A DNA stretch of 64,000 nt from contig NZ_JAEMHM010000003.1 in the NCBI RefSeq assembly GCF_016458275.1, positions 62,001 through 126,000 on the forward strand. The letters run 5' to 3'. Below the pieces are notes generated by a model. The model was not told the origin of the DNA. It worked only from the letters and a program-made list of their open reading frames with translations, and searched no databases. The DNA comes from Geomesophilobacter sediminis. Lineage in GTDB: Bacteria > Desulfobacterota > Desulfuromonadia > Geobacterales > Geobacteraceae. Each line of letters begins with the position of its first letter. The stretch's first letter is position 1. Made by a program: the position numbers and the translations under genes. Of this stretch, positions 44,392 to 54,121 are shown piece after piece.

Positions 44392-46383
44392 ATGGAAGCA
44401 ACCCGGGAAATTTACTGGAATGTCGGACACGGCGTCACGCCGCTGATGTACCTCTTGGCCTTCCTGTCCATGGGCGTTTGCGCCTGGGGGTTCTACCGCA
44501 GGCTCCCCTTCTACCTCATGGGGCAACCGCTGAACCGCCTCGATGCGCTTAGCCGCCGTGCCGCCATCTTCCTCAAGAATACCTTCGGGCAGATTCGAGT
44601 CCGGGAGGTACCGGTCCCGGGGACCCAGCACGCGCTCTTCTTCTGGGGCTTTCTGCTCCTTTTCATCGGGACGCTCCTGGTGATGGTCCAGGCTGATTTC
44701 ACCGACCCGCTCTTTGCCCTGCGCTTTCTCAAGGGGAAGTTCTACCTCGGCTTCAAAATCGTCCTCAATGCCGCGGGAATCGCCGCGATCCTCACCATGC
44801 TCGGCTTGGGCATCCGGCGCTTCATCGGCCGACCGGAGGGGTTGGTCACCGCCTGGGACGACTACGTCATCCATCTTTTGCTCCTGGTGATCCTGGTAAC
44901 GGGATTCTGCGTGGAGGGGGTCCGGATGGCGGTGACCGAGCTGCACCAAAACCCCTGGCTGGCGCGGTTTTCCTTCGGTGGGCTTCCGGTGGCGCACCTC
45001 ATGGACGGGATCGATCCCGACACCCAGCGTGCCGCGCACCGGTTTCTCTGGTGGTTTCATTTCCTGCTCGCGATGTCCTTCATCGTGCTGATCCCCTTCA
45101 CCAAGCTGAAGCATCTCTTCACCACCCCGGCCAACTACCTGTTCACCGATCTGCGGCCCAAGGGGGCCATCGATACCATCGACCTCGAGGATGAAAGCCG
45201 GGAAACCTACGGCGTTGCCGGTGTCAACGAATTCACCTGGAAACACATCTACGACGCCGATGCCTGCATGGCGTGCAAGCGCTGCCAGGACCGCTGCCCC
45301 GCCTGGCAGACCGGCAAGCCGCTGTCGCCGATGAAGGTGGTGCAGCAGGTCGGCGAGGTTGCCTTCGGCGCGCCCCGGGAAAACCTGGTGGAGAAGGTCA
45401 CCCGCGACGTCCTTTGGGCCTGCACCACCTGCCGCGCCTGCCAGACCATCTGTCCGGCGCACATCGAGCACGTCAACAAGATCCTGGAGATGCGTCGCCA
45501 TCTCGCCCTGATGCAAGGGGAGTTTCCCGGTGACGAGGTCCGCGCGGCCGAGGCGAACTACGAGGTGAACGGCAATCCGTTCGGCATTGCACCGGCGGCC
45601 CGCGGGGACTGGAGAGACGGGCTGGACCTCGCGGTGGCCGGGGAGGGGGATGAATTCGACGTCCTCTATTTCGTCGGGTGCTACGCCTCCTTTGACAAGA
45701 GAAACCAGGCCGTGGCCCGGAATTTCAGCCGCATCTGCGCCGCGGCCGGGATCAAGGTGGGGATTCTGGGGAAAGAAGAGGTCTGCTGCGGCGAGCCCTC
45801 CCGCAAGCTGGGCAATGAATACCTCTACCAGATGCAGGCCCGGCAGAACATCGAGACGATGCAGGGGTACCAGGTGAAAAAGGTGGTGACCACCTGCCCG
45901 CACTGCTTCAACACCCTGGCGCGCGACTACCGCGACCTGGGTTTCGAGGCGGAGGTCGAACACTACACGACCTTCCTGGACCGCCTGATTGCCGACGGCA
46001 AGCTCGGCATCAAGCCGCAGGAATTGAACTGCACCTACCACGACTCCTGTTACCTCGGACGCTACATGGATATATACGCTGCGCCGCGCCGGGTGCTGGA
46101 CGCCTGCGGGGCGAGCATCGCCGAGATGGATAAAAGCCGCCACGAAAGCTTCTGCTGCGGCGGGGGCGGGGGACGGATCCTGGCCGAGGAGCGGATCGGC
46201 ACCCGCATTTCCGAGGCGCGGATCGGGATGGCGGCCGCCACCGGCGCGCCGGTGCTGGTCGCCAACTGCCCCTTCTGCCTCACCATGTTCGAGGACGGAA
46301 TCAAGACCGGCGGATTCGAAGAGAAGATCCAGGTGCAGGACCTCGCTGAAGTCGTGCTCCAGCGGTTGAACCTGCCGGGCTGA
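44392..46383 (+). CDS. Membrane-bound Fe-S oxidoreductase, ETF:menaquinone oxidoreductase (EMO)-like
   Basis: The 663-residue product fuses an N-terminal NarI-like membrane domain (about five helices, residues 15-260) to a soluble Fe-S domain with two 4Fe-4S motifs, CMACKRCQDRCPAW and CTTCRACQTICPAH, and a C-terminal HdrD-type region with two CCG motifs (EVCCGEPSRK...CPHCFN and CYLGR...SFCCGGGGGR). This layout matches proteins shown or proposed to take electrons from ETF to (methyl)menaquinone in acyl-CoA oxidation. Start is ATG 44392 with AGGA six bases upstream; GTG 44329 is an alternative. The 97-residue membrane protein gene follows. Partnership with the nearby acyl-CoA dehydrogenase is inferred. 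Confidence 0.8.
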   Translation: MEATREIYWNVGHGVTPLMYLLAFLSMGVCAWGFYRRLPFYLMGQPLNRLDALSRRAAIFLKNTFGQIRVREVPVPGTQHALFFWGFLLLFIGTLLVMVQADFTDPLFALRFLKGKFYLGFKIVLNAAGIAAILTMLGLGIRRFIGRPEGLVTAWDDYVIHLLLLVILVTGFCVEGVRMAVTELHQNPWLARFSFGGLPVAHLMDGIDPDTQRAAHRFLWWFHFLLAMSFIVLIPFTKLKHLFTTPANYLFTDLRPKGAIDTIDLEDESRETYGVAGVNEFTWKHIYDADACMACKRCQDRCPAWQTGKPLSPMKVVQQVGEVAFGAPRENLVEKVTRDVLWACTTCRACQTICPAHIEHVNKILEMRRHLALMQGEFPGDEVRAAEANYEVNGNPFGIAPAARGDWRDGLDLAVAGEGDEFDVLYFVGCYASFDKRNQAVARNFSRICAAAGIKVGILGKEEVCCGEPSRKLGNEYLYQMQARQNIETMQGYQVKKVVTTCPHCFNTLARDYRDLGFEAEVEHYTTFLDRLIADGKLGIKPQELNCTYHDSCYLGRYMDIYAAPRRVLDACGASIAEMDKSRHESFCCGGGGGRILAEERIGTRISEARIGMAAATGAPVLVANCPFCLTMFEDGIKTGGFEEKIQVQDLAEVVLQRLNLPG

Positions 46384-46439
46384 ACCAAGAGATGAGATAC
46401 TCAACCTGCTGCAAGCGGCCGACCTGAAAGGAGACCATC

Positions 46440-46733
46440 ATGAAAAAAGTCCGTTTGAGCCTTCCGGAAATCTCGCTGATCGCCGCCACCCGCGTCGTAC
46501 TCGGGGGCGGGATTGCCCTGCTCTATGCCGACCGGTTCACCAATAGAAAGCGCAAGGCGCTCGGCTGGGCGCTCTTTCTGGCCGGCGCCGCGAGCACCAT
46601 CCCTTTGGGGCGCCTGGTCATGGACCGGAAAGAGGGGGCCGAGCCCGCTCTGGAAGATAAAGAACAAAAGTGCGAGTGCGAGACGGAACCGGCCGCCAAG
46701 GCACCGCGCTTTGCCTGGAGAAAACGGATCTGA
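46440..46733 (+). CDS. Small membrane protein downstream of the Fe-S oxidoreductase
   Basis: The 97-residue product has two hydrophobic segments (about residues 10-30 and 40-58), a basic turn RFTNRKRKALGW and a charged tail with CEC near residue 79. I do not recognise a family. The ATG at 46440 has AAAGGAGA at good spacing. It is 56 bases after the Fe-S oxidoreductase gene and probably in the same operon, so it could be an accessory subunit. Confidence 0.6.
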   Translation: MKKVRLSLPEISLIAATRVVLGGGIALLYADRFTNRKRKALGWALFLAGAASTIPLGRLVMDRKEGAEPALEDKEQKCECETEPAAKAPRFAWRKRI

Positions 46734-46793
46734 TCGGCCGTCCCACGCGTGCGGTGATCCCTCCGTCCCCCAAATGCGCCGGGTATGATCGGG

Positions 46794-46813
46794 CCTGGAA
46801 AGGCGCTCCCACC
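46794..46813 (-). repeat. REP-like half unit, copy 6
   Basis: CCTGGAAAGGCGCTCCCACC, a right-type unit without its partner. Confidence 0.55.
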
Positions 46814-46856
46814 GCAAAAGCGCGCCCGGCTTACCCAATAACGACCGACCAAACCA

Positions 46857-46932
46857 AAACCAGTTCCCGCTTTGGAGCATCGCATTCAGATCAATCGATC
46901 TGAGGCGGTTCTCCGATCGCGAACTGGTTTTT
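46857..46932 (+). terminator. Long-arm hairpin terminator
   Basis: AAACCAGTTC (46857-46866) pairs with GAACTGGTTT (46921-46930) followed by eight T. The 54-base loop holds an inner hairpin, CAGATC/GATCTG (46887-46902). No gene is seen in 46734-47078. Confidence 0.65.
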
Positions 46933-46981
46933 TTTCGGTTTTTTTGTTTACGTAAAAACCTGCTGGCACTGGAACGGGAAT

Positions 46982-46990
46982 TGGTATAAC
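46982..46990 (+). promoter_or_regulatory. Extended -10 promoter for the outer-membrane protein gene
   Basis: TGGTATAAC matches the extended -10 TGnTATAAT; the -35 region is weak. It is about 90 bases before the ATG. Confidence 0.4.
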
Positions 46991-47078
46991 ATCACGCCCT
47001 TCCTTGATACCCCATATCGAAAGCACTTAGCCGATCTGCATTTCGGGCTACCGCTCCGAACGAAAGTTTTAAGACGTG

Positions 47079-48317
47079 ATGAGACCCTTTACCGCTTCCT
47101 TTTTCGGCCTGATCATGGCCGGAACCATCTTTTCCGGCAACGCCGTTGCCGAAGAGTTTCTGGCCTACAAAACTCCCCTTGCCGGCGAGCCGTGCGATAT
47201 CGAATGCATGGGGGTGAAAGTCGCCGTTCCCGGGCGCAACCGGGAAAACACCATGGCGCTGGTGTTGGGGGGGGCGGTCTTCGCGCCCAACCTGGCCGGG
47301 ACCGATTTTTTGCCGATGGCCGCCCTTTATCTCAAGCACCGCTGGAATGACATCCGGGTGCGCGGCACCATCAGCGGCGTCTCCGACGATGTCGATATCA
47401 ACAAAAGCTATGGCAACCTGCAGCTGCTGGGCCACCTGGACAACTACACCATCCCGTTCGCCCAGACCGAGACCAACGGGTCCCAGGAGATCGCCGGGAC
47501 CGACCTGCGCTGGGGGACGGTCAACGGCAGGGTGGGACTTGGGCTCCGCTACCCGATGGACCCGTACCAGGTGGACAACGACCTCAGGTTTCAGCTCTAT
47601 TACCAGACCGGGTATCTCTACACGCAGCGGGTCTCCGATACTTCCCCGACGGCGCTGATTCCGCAGAACAGCCTGGTGCACGGTCCGTACTTCCGGTTCC
47701 GCTACGACGGCTTCAAACGGAACCTGATGGAACTCCCCCACGAGGGGGTCGCCGCCGGGATCAACGCCGAGTTCATGCACCGCTCGCCACTGGCTCCCGA
47801 CAACACCCCGACCGATACCCGGCACTACCTGAAGGCTTCCGGGTACCTGATGGCGGCTACCGGGGTGCCGTTGTTGTCGGAACGAAACCGGCTCCTGTTC
47901 AGCGTCAACGGCGGGATTTCCCCCTACGGCAAACTCGACCGCTTCTCCGCCTTCCGGATCGGCGGCGGTCCGATCCCCACCGAAAGCGACGATCTGGACC
48001 GTCAGGTCCTGCCGGGCGCGCTGTTCCAGCAGTTTCCGGTCGCCAGTTACCTGATCAGTTGGGCGGAATACCGGCGCGAATTCTACCCGTTCCTGTTTTT
48101 GCATCTGCGCGCCACCCATGCCCTGGTCGAGCGGGAAAACTTCGCCTCGGACAGCCCTGATTTCCACTGGGGAAGGGGCGCTGTGGCATCTATCGGCCTA
48201 ACCACCGGTTTTCTCTGGGAATCCGAGCTTGATCTCGACTACTCGTACGATTCCGCCATCCTGAGAAACGGCCACACCGGCGGCAGCTTCTTTTTTCTTT
48301 GGTCCAAGTCCTTTTAG
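47079..48317 (+). CDS. Outer-membrane beta-barrel protein, unknown function
   Basis: The 412-residue product has a signal peptide (residues 1-24, ending GNAVA) and then alternating amphipathic strands rich in Tyr, Phe and Arg, finishing in GGSFFFLWSKSF with the terminal Phe of outer-membrane barrels. A Cys pair, CDIECMG, lies near the mature N-terminus. The pattern (ALVLGGAVFAPNLAG, then LYLKHRWNDIRVRG) recalls MipA/OmpV-like proteins but I cannot confirm it. The ATG at 47079 has only a weak ribosome binding site; a GTG lies one codon upstream. uppP follows 19 bases later, so both may be co-transcribed. Confidence 0.7.
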   Translation: MRPFTASFFGLIMAGTIFSGNAVAEEFLAYKTPLAGEPCDIECMGVKVAVPGRNRENTMALVLGGAVFAPNLAGTDFLPMAALYLKHRWNDIRVRGTISGVSDDVDINKSYGNLQLLGHLDNYTIPFAQTETNGSQEIAGTDLRWGTVNGRVGLGLRYPMDPYQVDNDLRFQLYYQTGYLYTQRVSDTSPTALIPQNSLVHGPYFRFRYDGFKRNLMELPHEGVAAGINAEFMHRSPLAPDNTPTDTRHYLKASGYLMAATGVPLLSERNRLLFSVNGGISPYGKLDRFSAFRIGGGPIPTESDDLDRQVLPGALFQQFPVASYLISWAEYRREFYPFLFLHLRATHALVERENFASDSPDFHWGRGAVASIGLTTGFLWESELDLDYSYDSAILRNGHTGGSFFFLWSKSF

Positions 48318-48336
48318 TAAAACGGAGCAGCAAGCG

Positions 48337-49188
48337 ATGACCTTTCTGAATATCCTGATTCTCGCCGTGGTGCAGGGCGCCGCGGAACTTCTTCCGGTTT
48401 CCAGCTCCGCCCATGTCATCGTCGCCGAAAAGCTCTTGGGGCTCGACCCGACCAAGCCGGAAATGACCCTGCTTCTGGTCCTGCTGCACACCGGAACCAT
48501 GTTCGCCGTGATCTGGTACTTCCGACGCCAGTGGCGGGAGAGCTTTTTCTCGTCGGCGAAAGCCTTGCGCGACTCGGCCGCCGCCATCATCTTCGCCACG
48601 GTCTGCACCGGGGTGGTCGGCCTCCTCCTGAAGTGGATCATCGAGAAGACCCTGTTCCGGGGCGCCCCGCACGCGGAGATCGAGCTTTTGTTCGGCAACC
48701 TGGCGCTGATTTCCGGCGCGCTGGCGGCCGCCGGCATCCTGATCATCGTGGCCGGCTTGAAATCCCAGCGCTCCGCAGGAAGGGAGCGGATCCGTGGGCG
48801 GGACGCGCTCATCATCGGGGCGGTACAGGGGATCTGCCTGCCCTTTCGTGGCTTTTCCCGCTCCGGCGCCACCATCTCCGCAGGACTCCTCCTCGGGCTG
48901 GAAAAGGTGAAACTGGAGGCATTCAGCTTCGCTCTGGCCGTGGTGCTGACCCCTCCGGTGGTCGCCCGCGAGCTTTTGCGCATGATGAAGGCGCAGGGTG
49001 CCACCCACCTCGACCTGCCGGGCATGCTTTATCCCGGCCTTTTGGGTATGGTTCTCAGTTTCGTATCCGGACTCGCCGCACTGAAGTGGCTGTCCAGCTG
49101 GCTCGAAGAGGGCCGCTGGCAGTATTTCGGTTATTACTGCCTTGCCGGCTCCGTATTGGTCTTCACCCTTTATCGTGCCGGCTTTTAA
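48337..49188 (+). CDS. uppP: Undecaprenyl-diphosphatase
   Basis: UppP (BacA) dephosphorylates undecaprenyl diphosphate to recycle the lipid carrier for cell-wall and O-antigen synthesis. The 283-residue, eight-helix product has the first motif QGAAELLPVSSSAHVIVAE (E17, S22-24, H26) and the second RGFSRSGATISAGLLLG. The usual QGxxEFLPISSSGH is slightly altered (AELL, SSSAH). Length fits. The ATG at 48337 follows CGGAG. It is downstream of an outer-membrane protein gene. Confidence 0.92.
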   Translation: MTFLNILILAVVQGAAELLPVSSSAHVIVAEKLLGLDPTKPEMTLLLVLLHTGTMFAVIWYFRRQWRESFFSSAKALRDSAAAIIFATVCTGVVGLLLKWIIEKTLFRGAPHAEIELLFGNLALISGALAAAGILIIVAGLKSQRSAGRERIRGRDALIIGAVQGICLPFRGFSRSGATISAGLLLGLEKVKLEAFSFALAVVLTPPVVARELLRMMKAQGATHLDLPGMLYPGLLGMVLSFVSGLAALKWLSSWLEEGRWQYFGYYCLAGSVLVFTLYRAGF

Positions 49189-49390
49189 CGTTTCTGAACT
49201 TTGTCCTTCCGCCCTCCAATCAAATCACTCCATTCTTATTAAGGTTTCCTATTTAGTCTGATCGCCCCTCCAAGTATTTACTATTAGTTGGAGCCTCCCA
49301 TCCTCCAGCTTCATTCCCCATATCCTCTCCATCTCACTTTACCTTTTCTTACATTGCTTAAAACTAACAATATTTCGCTCTGTGCGTAGC

Positions 49391-49421
49391 TTGACAATGT
49401 AAAAGTGGTTGTTAGTATGAT
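49391..49421 (+). promoter_or_regulatory. Promoter candidate for the quinone-oxidoreductase-like gene
   Basis: TTGACA at 49391-49396 and TATGAT at 49416-49421, with a 19-base spacer. The rest of 49189-49488 is AT-rich without a gene. Confidence 0.45.
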
Positions 49422-49488
49422 CTAATTCTTTTTTCCGGCTGTCTCAACGGGCGGGGAGGGCAGCGCCACCCCTGAGAGGAGAAGGCAT

Positions 49489-50436
49489 ATGGACACTATG
49501 AAAGCGATACGCATGCACTCTTACGGCGGACCCGACGTCCTGGTTCTGGAGGATGCGCCGCGCCCGGAATATGCCGCGGACGCTCTCCTGATCCGGGTCT
49601 GCGGTGCCGGCGTCAACCCGTTGGACTGGAAGGTCCGCTCCGGGATCCTGAAGCCGTTTCTGCGCCACAGCTTTCCCCTGATTCCGGGAGGGGAGGTCTC
49701 CGGCGTGGTCGAGGCGGTCGGCTCCCAGGTCGGCGACTTCAAGGTGGGCGACTCGGTGTTCGCTTTGCTCGACTTTGCCCGCGACGGCGCCTATGCCGAA
49801 TTTCTTGCCGCACCGGCGCGGGACTTCGCCCCAAAACCGCTCTCTTTGCCGCACGTGCAGGCAGCGGCGGTGCCCATGGCAGCGCTCACCGCATGGCAGG
49901 CCCTTTTTGACGTGGCTCACCTGACCCCGGGGCAGACGGTGCTCATCCACGGCGCGGCGGGCGGGGTCGGACACCTGGCGGTACAGCTCGCCATATGGAA
50001 AGGGGCGCAGGTTATCGGCACTGCCTCGGCGCGCAACCTGGAGTTTTTGAAGGAACTCGGCGTGGCTCAGGCGGTGGACTACCACCAGGAGCGTTTCGAG
50101 GAGGTGGTTAAACCGGTCGACGTGGTGCTGGACACCATCGGCGGCAATACCCAGCGCCGATCGCTCAAGGTGGTGAAGAAGAGCGGGGTCCTGGTCAGCA
50201 CGGTCGGCGTCCTCGCCGACGACGATCTTGCCGGCAGCGAGGTGCGCCGGTTGCCGGTCCTGGTCCGGCGGGATGCCCCGCTTTTGAACCGGATCGGCGC
50301 GCTGATCGATTCCGGCGCCATCCGCCCGGTGGTCAGCGCGGTGTTTCAACTGCCGGAAGCGGGACAGGCCCAGGAACTGAGCGAAAGCGGGCACGCCCGC
50401 GGCAAGATCGTGCTCCGGGTGGCCGCCTGCCCGTAA
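49489..50436 (+). CDS. Zinc-free medium-chain dehydrogenase/reductase (quinone oxidoreductase type)
   Basis: The 315-residue product has the GroES-like N-terminal half (GPDVLVLEDAPRPEY, AGVNPLDWKVRSG, PGGEVSGVVEAVG) and the Rossmann motif LIHGAAGGVGHLAVQLA (about residues 148-164), followed by GTASARNLEFLKELG, the NADPH-preferring pattern. The zinc ligands of alcohol dehydrogenases are missing, as in QOR-type enzymes. The ATG at 49489 has GGAGAAGG upstream. Substrate unknown. Confidence 0.82.
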   Translation: MDTMKAIRMHSYGGPDVLVLEDAPRPEYAADALLIRVCGAGVNPLDWKVRSGILKPFLRHSFPLIPGGEVSGVVEAVGSQVGDFKVGDSVFALLDFARDGAYAEFLAAPARDFAPKPLSLPHVQAAAVPMAALTAWQALFDVAHLTPGQTVLIHGAAGGVGHLAVQLAIWKGAQVIGTASARNLEFLKELGVAQAVDYHQERFEEVVKPVDVVLDTIGGNTQRRSLKVVKKSGVLVSTVGVLADDDLAGSEVRRLPVLVRRDAPLLNRIGALIDSGAIRPVVSAVFQLPEAGQAQELSESGHARGKIVLRVAACP

Positions 50437-50552
50437 GATGTCTTGAGCGGGAGGTAAGGAAATTCATTTTCATCTTTAAACGGTAGGCATAGGATGGGGC
50501 ATAAGGTGCAAGAGCAACCTGCGGCAATGCTGAAGGTTGCAGGAGGGAAGCC

Positions 50553-51341
50553 ATGGATTTGAAACTCAAGAATGAACTCGCCCTGGTGACCGGCTCCACC
50601 AAGGGAATCGGCCTGGCCATCGCCCGGGCGCTCGCCGCCGAAGGGGCGCGGGTCATCGTGAACGGCCGCAGGGAAGCCTCGGTCGAATCGGCCCTGCAGA
50701 CCATACGGGAGGCAGAACCTCAAGCATCGCTTCAGGGTTTTGCCGGCGACGTCACCCAGCCTGCGGTGGCCGATCGGCTCCTGGAGCGCTTTCCGGAGGT
50801 GGGGGTCCTGGTCAACAACGTCGGGATCTACGAACCGAAACCTTTCGAGGAGATCAGTGATCAAGACTGGCAGCGCTTCTTCGACACCAACGTCATGAGC
50901 GGCGTTCGCCTGGCGCGGGCCTATCTCCCCAGGATGAAGCAGCGCAACTGGGGACGGATCGTTTTCATCAGCAGCGAAAGCGGCATCCAGATTCCGGTGG
51001 AGATGATCCACTACGGTATGACCAAGACCGCCCAACTCGCCATCTCCCGCGGCATCGCCGAATCCTGTGCCGGTACCGGGGTGACGTGCAACGCCGTCCT
51101 CCCCGGACCGACGTTGTCCGCAGGCGTCGGTGAGTTCGTGGCCCAGCTGAGCGAGGGGCGCAGCGTTGCGGAGGTTGAACAGGAATTCTTCGCCAACGTC
51201 CGGCCCAGCTCGCTTTTGAAGCGCTTCGCCGCGCCGGAAGAAGTCGCCTCACTGGTCGCCTACGTCTGCAGTCCGCTTGCCTCGGCCACCAACGGAGCGG
51301 CGCTCCGGGTGGACGGGGGAGTGGTTCGGGCCTGCTTCTGA
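50553..51341 (+). CDS. Short-chain dehydrogenase/reductase, 3-oxoacyl-ACP-reductase-like
   Basis: The 262-residue classic SDR has TGSTKGIGLAIA (residues 12-23), NNVG, the catalytic Ser in ISSESG, and YGMTK (YxxxK). Cofactor residues (NGRREAS) favour NADPH. Compared with FabG the C-terminal half has an insertion around VAQLSEGRSVAEVEQEFF. The gene is 116 bases after the MDR gene and may be in the same unit. Substrate unknown. Confidence 0.82.
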   Translation: MDLKLKNELALVTGSTKGIGLAIARALAAEGARVIVNGRREASVESALQTIREAEPQASLQGFAGDVTQPAVADRLLERFPEVGVLVNNVGIYEPKPFEEISDQDWQRFFDTNVMSGVRLARAYLPRMKQRNWGRIVFISSESGIQIPVEMIHYGMTKTAQLAISRGIAESCAGTGVTCNAVLPGPTLSAGVGEFVAQLSEGRSVAEVEQEFFANVRPSSLLKRFAAPEEVASLVAYVCSPLASATNGAALRVDGGVVRACF

Positions 51342-51387
51342 ATTGGCTTTTCGCGGTGGGGCGCTGTTTTTCCTGGCCCGGCGGTCC

Positions 51388-51413
51388 TTCGCGCCAGCAA
51401 TGGCGCTCCCCCA
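51388..51413 (-). repeat. REP-like half unit, copy 7
   Basis: TTCGCGCCAGCAATGGCGCT plus CCCCCA, a right-type unit just upstream of the transketolase gene. Confidence 0.6.
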
Positions 51414-51497
51414 GAGGGGGCCCACCCTTGGCACGATATTCCGGCCTTTCCCCGAGGCGCGGCTCGATTACCAGAGTTCCACACAGGAGTTACGGAA

Positions 51498-53582
51498 ATG
51501 ACACGCGACGCAGCTTCCGAACCGATCCCCTCCGAACTGGCGCAACTCTGCATCAACACCATCCGCTTTCTGTCGGTGGACGCGGTGCAAAAGGCCAACA
51601 GCGGTCACCCCGGCATGCCGATGGGGGCTGCCGCCATGGCCTTCGTCCTCTGGACCCGGTTTCTCAAGCACAACCCCGCCAATCCCAAATGGTTCGACCG
51701 GGACCGCTTCGTTCTCTCCGCCGGGCACGGGTCGATGCTCCTCTACAGCCTTTTGCACCTCACCGGCTACGACCTCCCCCTGGAGGAGATCAAGAATTTC
51801 CGCCAGTACGGAAGCATCACCCCGGGGCACCCGGAGCGGGGGCGCACTCCCGGAGTCGAAGTTACCACCGGTCCGCTGGGACAGGGGTTCGGTAACGGGG
51901 TGGGGCTCGCCATCGCCGAGGCGCATCTGGCGGCCCGTTTCAACCGCCCGGGATTCAAGGTCATCAACCATCACACCTACGGCATCGTAAGCGACGGCGA
52001 CCTCATGGAAGGGGTCGCCTCCGAGGCCGCCTCCCTGGCCGGTCACCTGCGGCTGGGAAAACTCATTTATCTCTACGACGACAACCGGGTTTCGCTCGCC
52101 TCGGCGACCGATCTTTGCTTCACCGAGGACCGCGCCGGACGTTTCGAGGCGTACGGCTGGCAGGTGCTCACGGTATCCGACGGCAACGATCTCGCCGCGC
52201 TGGCCAATGCCTTGGAAACGGCGCGCCAGGAGAAGCACAAGCCCTCCCTCATCGTGGTTCGGACCCACATCGGCTACGGATCTCCGAAGAAACAGGACAG
52301 TTTCGAGGCGCACGGCTCGCCGCTGGGGCCCGACGAGGTGGTGGCGACCAAGAAGGCATTGGGGTGGCCGGCGGAACCGCCGTTTCTGGTGCCGGACGAG
52401 GCCCGGAACTATTTCCGGCGTGCCCTGGAGACCGGCGGCAAGAGCGAGGCGCTCTGGCGCAGCCGCCTTGAGGAGTATGCGCTCCAGTTCCCCGACCTGG
52501 CCCGCGAACTGGAGCTGATTCGCAACGACCAGCTCGCCCCGGGGTGGGAGGAACTGCTGCCGCAATTCCCGGCCGACCCCAAGGGGATGGCCACCCGGAT
52601 CGCCTTCGGCAAGGCGCTCAATGCGGTAGCGAAGCGGATCCCCAACCTGATCGGCGGCTCGGCCGACCTCAACCCGTCCACCTTCACGGCGATCCAGGAC
52701 GGGGGGAACTTCGAGGGGAACGACTTCAATGCCGAGGACCGGCAGGGGGCGATCAGCGGCCCTTGGGGAAGGGAAGGGATCAACGTCCATTTCGGGGTGC
52801 GCGAACATGCAATGGGAGCCATCGTCAACGGCCTGGGGGCGCACGGCGGGCTGATCCCCTACGGCGCCACCTTCCTTACCTTTTCCGATTACCTGCGCCC
52901 CACGCTCCGGCTGGCCGCGCTTTCCGGCCTCAGGGTCCTGCAGATCTTCACCCACGACAGCATCGCGATGGGGGAGGACGGACCGACCCATCAGCCGGTG
53001 GAGCACCTGGCGTCGCTGCGGGCAATCCCCCAGCTTACCGTCATCCGCCCCGCCGACGCCAACGAGGCATCGGTTGCCCTGGCGGTCGCCCTCAGGGTCC
53101 ATGACGCGCCGGTCGCCATCGTTCTCTCCCGGCAGAGCCTTCCGGTCCTGGACCGGTCCGGACTCGGTCCGGCGCAGGGGCTGGGCCGGGGCGCCTATGT
53201 GCTGGCCGACCCTCCGGGCGGCGCTCCGGATCTCCTCCTGATCGCCACCGGTTCCGAGGTGCCGCTAGCCTTGGGCGCCCAGCGGAGACTTCTGGAGGAG
53301 GGGATCAAGACCCGCCTGGTATCGATGCCCAGTTGGGAGCTCTTCGAGAACCAGCCCGAGGGATATCGCAACGAAGTCCTTCCGCCCCAGGTGACCGCAC
53401 GTCTCGCGGTCGAGGCTGCCTCCCCGATGGGGTGGCAACGCTGGGTCGGTGCCGCCGGAGATGTGCTGGGTATCGAGCGTTACGGCGCGTCGGCTCCGGG
53501 GGACGTGGTGCTGAAGGAATACGGCTTCACGGTGGACAATATCTGTGCCCGGGCGCGTCGTCTGCTTGGCAAGCGGGACTAA
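51498..53582 (+). CDS. tkt: Transketolase
   Basis: Tkt moves two-carbon units between pentose, heptose and triose phosphates using thiamine diphosphate. The 694-residue product has [36 protein letters not shown], the ThDP/Mg motif [12 protein letters not shown]...DDNRV, and in the second half the REHAMG catalytic Glu and [16 protein letters not shown]. Domain order (PP, Pyr, C-terminal) is complete. The ATG at 51498 has CAGGAG upstream. It opens the pentose phosphate cluster. Confidence 0.95.
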   Translation: MTRDAASEPIPSELAQLCINTIRFLSVDAVQKANSGHPGMPMGAAAMAFVLWTRFLKHNPANPKWFDRDRFVLSAGHGSMLLYSLLHLTGYDLPLEEIKNFRQYGSITPGHPERGRTPGVEVTTGPLGQGFGNGVGLAIAEAHLAARFNRPGFKVINHHTYGIVSDGDLMEGVASEAASLAGHLRLGKLIYLYDDNRVSLASATDLCFTEDRAGRFEAYGWQVLTVSDGNDLAALANALETARQEKHKPSLIVVRTHIGYGSPKKQDSFEAHGSPLGPDEVVATKKALGWPAEPPFLVPDEARNYFRRALETGGKSEALWRSRLEEYALQFPDLARELELIRNDQLAPGWEELLPQFPADPKGMATRIAFGKALNAVAKRIPNLIGGSADLNPSTFTAIQDGGNFEGNDFNAEDRQGAISGPWGREGINVHFGVREHAMGAIVNGLGAHGGLIPYGATFLTFSDYLRPTLRLAALSGLRVLQIFTHDSIAMGEDGPTHQPVEHLASLRAIPQLTVIRPADANEASVALAVALRVHDAPVAIVLSRQSLPVLDRSGLGPAQGLGRGAYVLADPPGGAPDLLLIATGSEVPLALGAQRRLLEEGIKTRLVSMPSWELFENQPEGYRNEVLPPQVTARLAVEAASPMGWQRWVGAAGDVLGIERYGASAPGDVVLKEYGFTVDNICARARRLLGKRD

Positions 53583-53656
53583 GCGGCGGTCCCAGGTCGG
53601 AGGTCATGCCAACACTCGTATCAATGCCGAACCCGGAGAAGTGACAGGAGGCGATC

Positions 53657-54121
53657 ATGCGTGTGGGAATTGCTGCCGATCATGGTGGTTTTGCCCTTAA
53701 GGAAAAGATCATTGCCGCCCTGAAGGGTGGCAACAAACAGGACGTGGTGGATTTCGGGGCGTTCGAGCTCGATGGCGAGGACGACTACCCCGATTTCATC
53801 ATTCCGTTGGCCAAGGCGGTCGTGGCCGGAGAGGTGGACCGGGGCATCGCCCTCTGCACCAGCGGTGTCGGCGCCTCCATCGTGGCCAACAAGATACCCG
53901 GCGTCCGGGCGGCCCTGGTGCACGACGACTTTTCGGCGCACCAGGGGGTCGAGGACGACGATATGAACATCATCTGCATGGGGAGCCGGGTCGTGAACTA
54001 TGCCCAGGCCTGGGGATTGGTGAAAACCTTCCTCGGGGCGCAGTTCACCGGGGCCCAGCGGCACAAACGCCGACTGGCCAAGATCCAGGCCCTCGAAGAG
54101 GAGGTGTCTCATGAAAAATAA
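53657..54121 (+). CDS. rpiB: RpiB/LacAB-type sugar-phosphate isomerase
   Basis: The 154-residue product has the N-terminal AADHGGFALK (Asp, His pair), CTSGVGASIVANKIPGVRAA and HDDFSAHQGVEDDDMNIICM of the RpiB fold. The general-base Cys is kept, although CTSGVG replaces the usual CGTGxG, as in a branch of the RpiB/LacAB family. In this cluster, interconversion of ribose 5-phosphate and ribulose 5-phosphate is the sensible role. The ATG at 53657 has CAGGAGG upstream. Its 3' end overlaps tal by 11 bases. Confidence 0.87.
   Translation: MRVGIAADHGGFALKEKIIAALKGGNKQDVVDFGAFELDGEDDYPDFIIPLAKAVVAGEVDRGIALCTSGVGASIVANKIPGVRAALVHDDFSAHQGVEDDDMNIICMGSRVVNYAQAWGLVKTFLGAQFTGAQRHKRRLAKIQALEEEVSHEK

Noticed and set aside
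46961-46976. Possible sigma-54 promoter beginning TGGCAC
   Set aside because: The -12 element (TTGC) is absent at the required distance; an extended -10 sigma-70 site fits better.
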